DNA of 64,000 nt, taken from NCBI GenBank assembly GCA_049602155.1, contig JBMYRH010000006.1, positions 124,001 through 188,000 on the forward strand, read 5' to 3'. The stretch is from JBMYRH01 sp049602155 (lineage in GTDB: Bacteria > Myxococcota_A > UBA9042 > PHBI01 > JBMYRH01). The position numbers and the translations under genes were made by a program. How positions within the stretch are numbered: position 1 is the first letter of the stretch; every line of letters starts with the position of its first letter. The notes under the pieces are model-generated. The model had not been told where the DNA came from. It did not search any database and saw nothing but the letters and a program-made list of their open reading frames with translations. Shown piece by piece: positions 45,647 to 52,397 of the stretch.

Positions 45647-47638
45647 TTATTTGATCTTGAGCCCAAACTCCTGGGCGAGGACCTTCTCCATCGAGGCGAC
45701 GCTGTAGCCGCCACTGGGCTTGTAACGACGTCCATTGATGAAGACTGAGGGGGTGCCGCGTACGCCGGCTCCCTGGCCCTCTGCCATCTCTCCCTTCACC
45801 TGAGCGGCGTACTTGCCGCTGCTCAGGTCGGCCTTAAACTGGACCATGTCGAGCCCGATTTGCTCGGCGTACTTCTCGAGCTTGTCGACATGGAGCGCCT
45901 TCATGTTCTCGAACATGATGTCGTTCATGTCCCAAAAGCGCCCCTGAGCGTGTGCCGCGAGCGCTGCCTCGGCAGCCTTTTGCGCTTGCTTGTGGAACCC
46001 TAGAGGGAACTGCTTAACGACGACTCGGACATCCTTTGGGTATTTCGCTACGAGCTTTGAAAGCGGGTCGACGACCCGCGCGCAGTACGGTCATTGATAG
46101 TCCGTGTACTCCGTAATGACGATGTTCGCCTTGGGGCTGCCCTTGGAGGGTGCATCAGCGGGGTTTGCGATGTTCTTCACCACTGAATCCAGCGGATTAA
46201 ACGTCTTACCCTTCGCGATGAGCTTGGGGTAAAGCTCCTCAAGGGACGTGCCGCTCTTCAAGATTCCGTCTGTCTTCTTAATCTCCTCATCGATGACCTT
46301 CTTGAACTCCTCGAAGGGCTTGGCCCCCGTGAGCTTGCGGCCATTGATGAAGTGGTTGGGGGTGCCCTTGGCCTGCACCTTCTCAGCCATCGCCATGTCG
46401 TCGGCTATCTGGCCCTTGTAGGTGCCCTTGTCGAGCGCCTTTTTGAACTTGCTCATGTTGAGGCCGAGCTGCTCTGCGTAGCCCTCAAGATCAGGTCTAA
46501 GGAGCTTCTTTTGATTCTCAAAGAGGAGGTCGTGCATCTCCCAGAACTTACCCTGGGCTCCTGCGGCGAGGGACGCCTCGTGAGCCAAGGGGGCATTCTT
46601 GTGGAAGGCGAGGGGGGTGTGCTTGAAAAAGACACGCACCTTATCGCCGTAGGTCTCGATGATCTTCTTGTAGGTTGGTGCCGTCTTCGCGCAGAACGGG
46701 CACTCGAAGTCGCTCACCTCCACGATCGTCACCTGAGCGTGCTTGGGCCCCTTCACGGCCTCTTTGGAGAGATCGACCGGGACCTTCCAGACCGTCTTCG
46801 TGTCCTCTTGCTTCTTCGGTGGAGCCTTCTTGGCAGGCTGCTTCGGGGCAGGCTTCTCGTCGATGATGTACTTCACGAAGTTCGTCGCGGTGGCGCCGCT
46901 TTGAAGCGCGAGGGCACGGGAGACCTTCTCACGAGGTGTGCCACTCGCTTGCAGCTCTTTTGCCTTAGCGAGCTGCTTCTCAATCTCGGCCTTGAAGTCC
47001 GCGAAAGGCTTCGCACCTGAGAGCTTCACTCCGTTGACGAAGAATGCTGGCGTGCCCGTAGCACCAAGCGCGACCGACGCGGCTTGATCGTTGTCGACCT
47101 TCAGCGCGAGCTTCTTGTCCTCAAGATCCGCCTTGAACTTCGCCATGTCCAAGCCGAGGTCCTCGGCGTACTTCACCAAGTTGTCCTTCTTGAGCGCCTT
47201 CATGTTGGCGAAGAGGACATCGTGATACTTCCAGAAGTGCCCTTGCCGCGCGGCCGCCATGGAGGCGATGGCCGCCAGTCGGGCATCCTTGTGGAAGCTC
47301 AGTGCGTTATGCTTGAAGACCACCTGCACGTCGTCCGGCCAGGTCGTCAGGATCTTTTCAAGGGTCGGACCGACCCTAGCGCAGTACGGTCACTGAAAGT
47401 CCGATATCTCGTGGATAACGATGGTCGGGTTCTCAGCGCCTTTCCCCGGGGATGGATCAAGGTCTAGCCCCTTCTCCACGTAGGTCTTCGAGGCTGCCCC
47501 GGAGGCCGAAGCGACCTCGACGGGTTCAGCCCCACTATTGCGGGGACTCGTCGCACGGCCCATGACAAAGCCCACGAGGAGGGCGATGCCGGTGGCGACA
47601 ATGACTGTGGTGGATGTGATCTGCTTTCGACGCGCCAT
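45647..47638 (-). CDS. Triple DsbA/thioredoxin-domain selenoprotein with two selenocysteines
   Basis: One frame of 663 codons contains two internal TGA codons, at 47392-47390 (residue 83) and 46093-46091 (residue 516). Reading them as selenocysteine gives a membrane-anchored (helix at about 10-28) periplasmic protein with three Thioredoxin_4/DsbA-like domains. The active sites are ISDFQ-U83-PYCARV, SDFE-C313-PFCAKT and YTDYQ-U516-PYCARV. Each domain keeps the FKHxxLxFHK strand, the QGxFW helix and the cis-proline loop (GTPAFFVNG, GTPNHFING, GTPSVFING). A Lys/Pro-rich linker separates domains 1 and 2. Both TGAs are followed at the same distance by a strong hairpin; the Cys domain is not. Role inferred: thiol-disulfide or peroxide redox chemistry. 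Conventional annotation would split it at both TGAs. A double-nonsense pseudogene is the alternative. GGAG precedes the ATG. Confidence 0.9.
46063..46079 (-). promoter_or_regulatory. SECIS-like hairpin after second UGA
   Basis: On the mRNA the stem GCGGGTC / GACCCGC (7 bp) closes a GTC loop, beginning 11 bases after the UGA at 46093-46091. The loop G is about 19 bases after the UGA, within the range known for bacterial SECIS elements. Confidence 0.75.
47361..47377 (-). promoter_or_regulatory. SECIS-like hairpin after first UGA
   Basis: On the mRNA AGGGTCGG and CCGACCCT are perfectly complementary around one base, so in practice a 6-bp stem AGGGTC/GACCCT with loop GGUCC. It begins 12 bases after the UGA at 47392-47390, with loop G at about 19-20 bases. 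It matches the second hairpin in place and stem sequence. Confidence 0.78.
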
Positions 47639-47680
47639 AATTGCTCCATTCGTTGATGGATTCCGCGAACTGGGGAGAGG

Positions 47681-47709
47681 GTCCTATCACAGAGCGGGAC
47701 CCGGTACCA
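47681..47709 (-). promoter_or_regulatory. Predicted promoter of selenoprotein gene
   Basis: On the minus strand TGGTAC (47709-47704), 17 bases, TAGGAC (47686-47681). The -10 context TGTGATAGG is the same as at the clpP promoter. It would give a leader of about 36 bases that includes GGAG. Confidence 0.45.
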
Positions 47710-47713
47710 GACG

Positions 47714-48295
47714 TCATGGAGCTGTGAATTGGCCCGTCCCTGACATGTCGAGCGCCGCGTCCTCATAATCGCCGGCCGCATCGGCCGCCAGCCTGGCCTC
47801 CCACGCCTCATCGCCGTCACTGCTCACATCGAACACAGAGACCATGGTTCCGGTCCAAATCGGCACGGGCAGCTCACACGTGAGGACACCACTCGCTAGG
47901 CTAATGAACCCGCCACTTGATGTCTCACCATCAACGGCGCTCAACGTGCCGTTCGTCGGATCACCATGCTCGTTCACCTCAGAGAGCCCTTCCGTATCAC
48001 TATCGTACAGCACAGGCACGGCCTTGCAGCCGGCAGCGAGGAACTCACCATCCATGGACAGCACAATTGCGTCGAGATCCAGCCCTGGCATCCCAGTCTC
48101 ATCCATCGGTGAACGATCGATGAGCTTGAGGAGGCGCCAACTCCGAGGCTCTCCGGACGTCTCCTGTACATCCGACGAGCTCACCGCATCATCGCTGGCA
48201 CCCGCATCTTGAGGTAAATCGCACCCAAGACACGTCGTCATGAGCACAAGCGAGGCGACCGAGGCCGCAAAACGGAGTGGGGTAGGGCAAGGCAT
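47714..48295 (-). CDS. Small lipoprotein of unknown function
   Basis: 193 residues from ATG 48295. The signal ends TTCLGCDLPQ, so lipidation at that Cys is likely. An acidic linker (DAGASDDAVSSSDVQETSG) is followed by a compact beta-rich domain (SWRLLKLIDRSP, LDLDAIVLSMDGEFLAAGCKAVPV, GGFISLASGVLTCELP, TMVSVFDVSSDGDE). Two Cys in the domain may form a disulfide. A start at 48325 is also possible; neither has a clear ribosome site. It precedes the selenoprotein gene on the same strand by 75 bases. I do not recognise the domain. Confidence 0.78.
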   Translation of the reverse strand: MPCPTPLRFAASVASLVLMTTCLGCDLPQDAGASDDAVSSSDVQETSGEPRSWRLLKLIDRSPMDETGMPGLDLDAIVLSMDGEFLAAGCKAVPVLYDSDTEGLSEVNEHGDPTNGTLSAVDGETSSGGFISLASGVLTCELPVPIWTGTMVSVFDVSSDGDEAWEARLAADAAGDYEDAALDMSGTGQFTAP

Positions 48296-48365
48296 AGGCG
48301 CATCATGGCAGTGACCAGCCACCATATCAATCGGGGATCGCAACGTTGTCCCATGGTCACGCAAC

Positions 48366-48411
48366 ACATAAGCTGCGCTTTGCGAGGTACATCAGCTGCG
48401 CTTTACGAGGT
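48366..48411 (+). repeat. 23-bp tandem duplication carrying the ribosome site
   Basis: Two adjacent 23-base copies (48366-48388 and 48389-48411) differ at two positions. Shared blocks are AGCTGCGCTTT and CGAGGT. The GAGGT of the second copy is the Shine-Dalgarno of the gene starting at 48417, and the first copy carries a duplicate 23 bases upstream. Confidence 0.85.
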
Positions 48412-48416
48412 GAACG

Positions 48417-49121
48417 ATGGAACCAGGCCCTAGCTCGAATCGGACCCGACTCATCTTGCCCGCTGTCCTCTTGGTCGGGGGAGCATTGGCTTGGGCGCCT
48501 TGGAGTGCTGAGCCGGGGTCAGGCTCGGCCCCCGTCGAAGTGGAGACCGGGGGAAATGAAGCGGCCTCAGAGAGCTCAACGGATACCGCCCAACCCGCCC
48601 AACCCGCTGAAGCCGATGGAGAGCGAAAAGGAGAAGGAGAGGGCGGCACCTTTAGCCTCACCGAAGCTGAGTCCTTGCAGGGCTCGATAAAGTCGGTTTT
48701 TTGCTTCCCTGAAGGCGCCGGTGTCGACGTTTTGAGCACCGCCGACCTGACACCGCCCAGCGCTGGGATTCAAGCCATGGAGGGCTGCCTCGACTTGGTC
48801 GGTGCGCGTCACCCTAGCCAAGCTGCTATTCAGCTCACGACCGTCTTCTATCTCGCCCCGGACGGCACAGTGACTCAGACTGGGGTTGGCGCTGATGTTG
48901 CGACTCCGGAGGCCTACGATCTCCTCGAGCCCTGCGCGCGCGATTACTGGCTCGCCAACGCCCCACGCGTGCGCCCCTCCGACGAGAAGTCGTTCTCCTG
49001 TGTCTATAGTTGGTCCAAATGGAGCCTCACCGGAGGCGTCCACCGCGTCGGGGCGCACATCCCATCGGTCCTATCAGGCCGTGGAACGCATGCCTTTGGT
49101 TCCTCTGTCACAGGCCCCTAG
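48417..49121 (+). CDS. Membrane-anchored or exported protein of unknown function
   Basis: 234 residues. One hydrophobic helix (LILPAVLLVGGALAWAPW, about 12-29) is followed by a long acidic and Gln/Glu-rich linker (about 30-78), then a domain of about 120 residues with four Cys (VFCFPEGAGVDVL, MEGCLDLVGARHPSQ, LTTVFYLAPDGTVTQTGVGA, LEPCARDYWL). The anchor-linker-small-domain layout and the LAPDGTV-TQ-GV strand pattern recall TonB C-terminal or AgmX/PglI-type periplasmic domains, but I cannot confirm this. It is divergent from the small lipoprotein gene. Confidence 0.75.
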   Translation: MEPGPSSNRTRLILPAVLLVGGALAWAPWSAEPGSGSAPVEVETGGNEAASESSTDTAQPAQPAEADGERKGEGEGGTFSLTEAESLQGSIKSVFCFPEGAGVDVLSTADLTPPSAGIQAMEGCLDLVGARHPSQAAIQLTTVFYLAPDGTVTQTGVGADVATPEAYDLLEPCARDYWLANAPRVRPSDEKSFSCVYSWSKWSLTGGVHRVGAHIPSVLSGRGTHAFGSSVTGP

Positions 49122-49301
49122 GGAGACCCGGGCCTCCACCGATTGAGCAACCGCCCCGCCCCCGGCAATACGATGACGAGGGCGTCGAGGCCAGTATGCC
49201 GTCCATGCGGGTACGGAATGCACAAAGGGCACCTGAGACGCACCTGTGTGTGCATCGAGGTGCCCCTTATGGCTGGGTTGGCTGTCTGTCCGAGTACCGA
49301 C

Positions 49302-49475
49302 CTACAGGTCGATAATAATCACACGCGGACTGTCTTCCTCTTCATCCTGCACCGGCGCCTGCTCGACTCGCATCGGAGGCATTGGCACGGGGAGTTGGAG
49401 GTAAGGTCGCTCCCACTCGTGTGATTTATCTCTTTGGGATTCTTCCTGATTCGGAATCCAGAGGGCCCTGCTCAT
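49302..49475 (-). CDS. 57-residue small acidic protein, hypothetical
   Basis: ATG 49475 to TAG 49302. A strong ribosome site AAGGAGG lies 6 bases before the ATG and a predicted promoter at 49514-49542. The product begins MSRALWIPNQEESQ and contains WERPYLQLPVPMP, an acidic stretch QDEEEDSP and a hydrophobic end RVIIIDL. The Trp/Pro-rich middle with a C-terminal VIIIDL strand looks like a conserved short linear protein rather than noise. It lies downstream of rpsA on the same strand. Function unknown; it may bind a larger partner through the terminal strand. Confidence 0.7.
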   Translation of the reverse strand: MSRALWIPNQEESQRDKSHEWERPYLQLPVPMPPMRVEQAPVQDEEEDSPRVIIIDL

Positions 49476-49513
49476 GGTCGCCTCCTTCGGGTTGCCCCAC
49501 AGTGTCTATACCT

Positions 49514-49542
49514 ACTCTAACAACCGGACGTGGTTGCATCAA
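49514..49542 (-). promoter_or_regulatory. Predicted promoter of the 57-residue gene
   Basis: On the minus strand TTGATG (49542-49537), 17 bases, TAGAGT (49519-49514). Transcription would start about 32 bases before the ATG at 49475. Confidence 0.55.
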
Positions 49543-49620
49543 GGAGACTGGTAAAGTCAGTCCCCGCAACACTAGCTACGGTCATTAAGACACTGCGCTG
49601 AAGCATTTTATTCGAAAGAG

Positions 49621-49641
49621 TTTGGCAGGGCCCCTGCCAAA
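49621..49641 (-). terminator. Hairpin downstream of rpsA, possible terminator
   Basis: TTTGGCAGGG and CCCTGCCAAA pair perfectly around one base, 20 bases after the rpsA stop. Only a weak T-rich stretch follows (CTCTTTCG), so termination may be partial or factor-dependent. Confidence 0.5.
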
Positions 49642-49660
49642 AGCATCACTGAGCGGCGAT

Positions 49661-51601
49661 CTACTCCGCAGCCTCGGTGGTTTCCTCAGCGGCGGCCTCA
49701 ACAGCCTCCTCTGCGGCAGGTGCCTCCTCAGCGGCGGCCTCAACAGCCTCCTCTGCGGCAGGTGCTTCCTCTGCGGCGGCCTCAACAGCCTCCTCTGCGG
49801 CGGGCGCCTCCTCAGCGGCGGCCTCAACAGCCTCCTCTGCGGCAGGTGCCTCCTCGGCCTCGGCTGCCACGGAGATTTGACCAAGTCCGGAGAGCTGTGC
49901 CCCGAGGACCTCGCCCAACGTCGTCGCCTGCTCGGCACGCTGCTGCTTAAGGTACTCGCTGTACTCCTCCGACGCCTCTTCCTCAGAGAGACGCTTGAGG
50001 GAGAGGCCAATCTTCCGCTCCTCAGGGATGAGGCTGATGACCTTGGCCCGGACTGTGTCGCCTACGTTCACGATGTCGCTGACGTGACCCACCTTCTCGT
50101 GAGCAAGCTCCGAGATGTGGACCAAGCCCTCGATGTGGTCGCTTATTGACACGATTGCGCCAAAGTCGAGCACCTTAGTCACTGCGCCCTCGACAACGGA
50201 GCCGAGGCTGAAGCGAGACTCGATGTTGTCCCACGGATCGATCGTGAGTTGCTTCACGCCGAGGCTGAAGCGCTCTTTCTCGACGTCAATATGCAGGACA
50301 ACTGCCTCGATCTCATGGCCCTTCTCGTAAGCCTCGATGGGGTTCTTGACCTTGGAGGACCAAGCGAGGTCGGAGACATGGATGAGGCCGTCGATGCCCT
50401 CCTCGATGCCGATGAAGAGGCCGAAGTTGGTGATGTTTCGGATCGCGCCGCGGACCACTGAGCCAACGGGGTAGCGCTCTTGGAGCAGCGACCAGGGGTT
50501 TGCCTCGATCTGCTTCATACCGAGCGAGATACGCTTGGCGTCGACGTCGATGTCCAAGATGACCGTCTCGACGATGTCGCCCACCGTCACAAGCTGTGAT
50601 GGGTGCTTGACGCGCTTCGTCCAGCTCATCTCGCTGACGTGGATAAGGCCCTCGATGCCGTCCTCGAGCTCCACGAAGGCGCCGTAATCCGTGAGGCTCA
50701 CGATCTTGCCCTTCACGCGCTCGCCAGCACGGTACTTGTCCGTAATCTGAACCCACGGGTCCTCGGAGATTTGCTTGAGTCCTAAGCTGACGCGCTCCGT
50801 GGCGGCGTCGAACTTAAGCACGACAACCTTCACCTCTGCGCCGACTTCGAACATCTCGGAGGGGTGATTGATTCGGCCCCACGACATGTCCGTGATGTGC
50901 AAGAGACCATCGATCCCGCCGAGATCAACGAAGCAACCGTAGTCGGTGATGTTCTTCACGATGCCGGCCATCGTCATGCCGACCTCAAGAGTTTCAAGGG
51001 TCTTGGACTTGATGGCAGCGCGCTCACGCTCAAGCAGTGCACGCCGGCTGAGCACGATGTTGCCGCGCTTCTTGTTGAACTTAATGACCTTGAACTCGTG
51101 GGTTTCGCCCAAGTACTTGTCCAAGTTGCGCACGGGGCGCAGATCAATCTGCGAACCGGGGAGGAACGCCTTCACGCCGATATCGACGGTGAGGCCACCC
51201 TTCACGCGACCGGTGATGGTGCCAGTGACCAGCTCATCACGCTCGACAGCGCCGTTGATCTCATCCCAGATCTTCAGCTTGTCAGCCTTCTCCTTGGAGA
51301 GGACAACTTGCCCGTGCTCGTTCTCTGCCTCTTCGAGGTAGACGTCGACCTTCTCGCCAGTCTTGACGGTGACTTGCCCGTCGGGACCCACGAACTCTTC
51401 GCGCGCCACGAGACCCTCCGACTTATAGCCGATGTCGATCGTGACGTAGTCTTTGGTGAGGTCAATGACCGTACCAGTAACGATTTCGCCCTCGCGGGGG
51501 CTGTGATTCGCCTCGTACTCTTCCAAGAGCGCGGCGAAATCGCCGAAGTCGTCTGGGAGTTGATCGGAGGAGGCGGCTGAAGAAGGTGCGGCGTGGGTCA
51601 T
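49661..51601 (-). CDS. rpsA: 30S ribosomal protein S1
   Basis: 646 residues. Six S1 (OB-fold) domains run from about 38 to 540: GEIVTGTVIDLTKDYVTIDIG, ELVTGTITGRVKGGLTVDIG, GMTMAGIVKNITDYGCFVDLG, GERVKGKIVSLTDYGAFVEL, GSVVRGAIRNITNFGLFIGI and GSVVEGAVTKVLDFGAIVSI. It binds mRNA on the 30S subunit and helps translation start. After the sixth domain comes an unusual acidic tail of four 14-residue repeats (EAPAAEEAVEAAAE). It is divergent from clpP with a 196-base shared upstream region. Confidence 0.97.
   Translation of the reverse strand: MTHAAPSSAASSDQLPDDFGDFAALLEEYEANHSPREGEIVTGTVIDLTKDYVTIDIGYKSEGLVAREEFVGPDGQVTVKTGEKVDVYLEEAENEHGQVVLSKEKADKLKIWDEINGAVERDELVTGTITGRVKGGLTVDIGVKAFLPGSQIDLRPVRNLDKYLGETHEFKVIKFNKKRGNIVLSRRALLERERAAIKSKTLETLEVGMTMAGIVKNITDYGCFVDLGGIDGLLHITDMSWGRINHPSEMFEVGAEVKVVVLKFDAATERVSLGLKQISEDPWVQITDKYRAGERVKGKIVSLTDYGAFVELEDGIEGLIHVSEMSWTKRVKHPSQLVTVGDIVETVILDIDVDAKRISLGMKQIEANPWSLLQERYPVGSVVRGAIRNITNFGLFIGIEEGIDGLIHVSDLAWSSKVKNPIEAYEKGHEIEAVVLHIDVEKERFSLGVKQLTIDPWDNIESRFSLGSVVEGAVTKVLDFGAIVSISDHIEGLVHISELAHEKVGHVSDIVNVGDTVRAKVISLIPEERKIGLSLKRLSEEEASEEYSEYLKQQRAEQATTLGEVLGAQLSGLGQISVAAEAEEAPAAEEAVEAAAEEAPAAEEAVEAAAEEAPAAEEAVEAAAEEAPAAEEAVEAAAEETTEAAE
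49683..49850 (-). repeat. Four 42-bp tandem repeats in rpsA
   Basis: Units at 49683-49724, 49725-49766, 49767-49808 and 49809-49850 differ at only a few bases. They keep the reading frame and encode EAPAAEEAVEAAAE four times, so length change by slippage would stay in frame. Confidence 0.9.
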
Positions 51602-51723
51602 GGTGAAAGGGCTCGGGGTTATGGTTGCAAGTTACTAATATGAAAGACCAAAATGACCAACCGGGTGGTTGGACGGTGGCGGAACATACTGGCGCTACAG
51701 TGGATTGTCAATGCAGTGGTGCA

Positions 51724-51752
51724 TTGCTCGCCCAGACGGGCTGTGATAGGTC
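51724..51752 (+). promoter_or_regulatory. Predicted clpP promoter
   Basis: TTGCTC (51724-51729), 17 bases, TAGGTC (51747-51752). The start would be near 51759, about 39 bases before ATG 51798. Confidence 0.55.
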
Positions 51753-51797
51753 CATTCAGCCCACCTCATGGGGCAGCCTCACAAAGGAACTACACAG

Positions 51798-52397
51798 ATG
51801 GCTAATTTACTGAACGCCGGCGACTCCGGTGCGGGCCAGAAGGGTTTTCAGTCAGTCTTGCACGAGCGGCTACTCACCTCGCGCACGATCCACTTGTTTG
51901 GTGCGGTCACCAACGAAGTGGCGAATCGGGTGGTGTCGGCGCTGCTGTTGCTCGACTCAGAGGACAGTAAGAAGCCAATCACTGTCGTCCAGAATAGCCC
52001 GGGCGGCTCGGTGAACGACGGCATGGCGATCTACGATACGATGCGCTACGTCGACGCCCCTGTGCGCGTCCTGTGCGTCGGGCTCACAGCCTCTATCGCC
52101 ACCATCACGCTCCTCGGTGCAGACAAGGCCGATCGCGTCTCCTTGCCCAACACGCGCTTCCTCATTCACCAGCCGCTCATCCCCGGCAACATCGTTGGCC
52201 CAGCCAGTGATCTTGAGATCACCGCTCAGGAGATCCTTAAGACGCGCGCGAAGATCAACGAGATGCTCGCCGAAGAGACCGCTCAGCCGCTTGATCGCGT
52301 CAAGCGGGACACCCAGCGGGACTACTGGATGAACGCTGAGGAGGCGATGGAGTACGGGCTCATCGCTCGGGTAGTCAGCCGAGCCTCGGACCTCTAG
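51798..52397 (+). CDS. clpP: ATP-dependent Clp protease proteolytic subunit
   Basis: 199 residues. The fold signatures are complete: RTIHLFGAVTNEVANRVV, ITVVQNSPGGSVNDGMAIYD, catalytic Ser in CVGLTASIATITLLG (usually GQAASMA), catalytic His in RFLIHQP and Asp in RDYWMNAEEAMEYGL. It forms the barrel that degrades proteins fed by ClpX or ClpA; neither is adjacent. The substitutions around the Ser suggest a second, specialised ClpP paralogue. ATG 51798 has AAAGGA upstream and was preferred to ATG 51768, which has none. Confidence 0.94.
   Translation: MANLLNAGDSGAGQKGFQSVLHERLLTSRTIHLFGAVTNEVANRVVSALLLLDSEDSKKPITVVQNSPGGSVNDGMAIYDTMRYVDAPVRVLCVGLTASIATITLLGADKADRVSLPNTRFLIHQPLIPGNIVGPASDLEITAQEILKTRAKINEMLAEETAQPLDRVKRDTQRDYWMNAEEAMEYGLIARVVSRASDL

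Noticed and set aside
45647..47638. Three separate genes or a pseudogene with two nonsense mutations
   Set aside because: Both TGAs lie at the same catalytic position, are followed by the same codons (CCG TAC TGC) and similar hairpins, and flank fully conserved coding sequence. Random nonsense mutations would not do this.
49143..49424. 93-codon plus-strand frame opposite the small 57-residue gene
   Set aside because: It has no ribosome site and an Arg/His/Leu-biased product. The minus strand has a much better ribosome site and promoter here.
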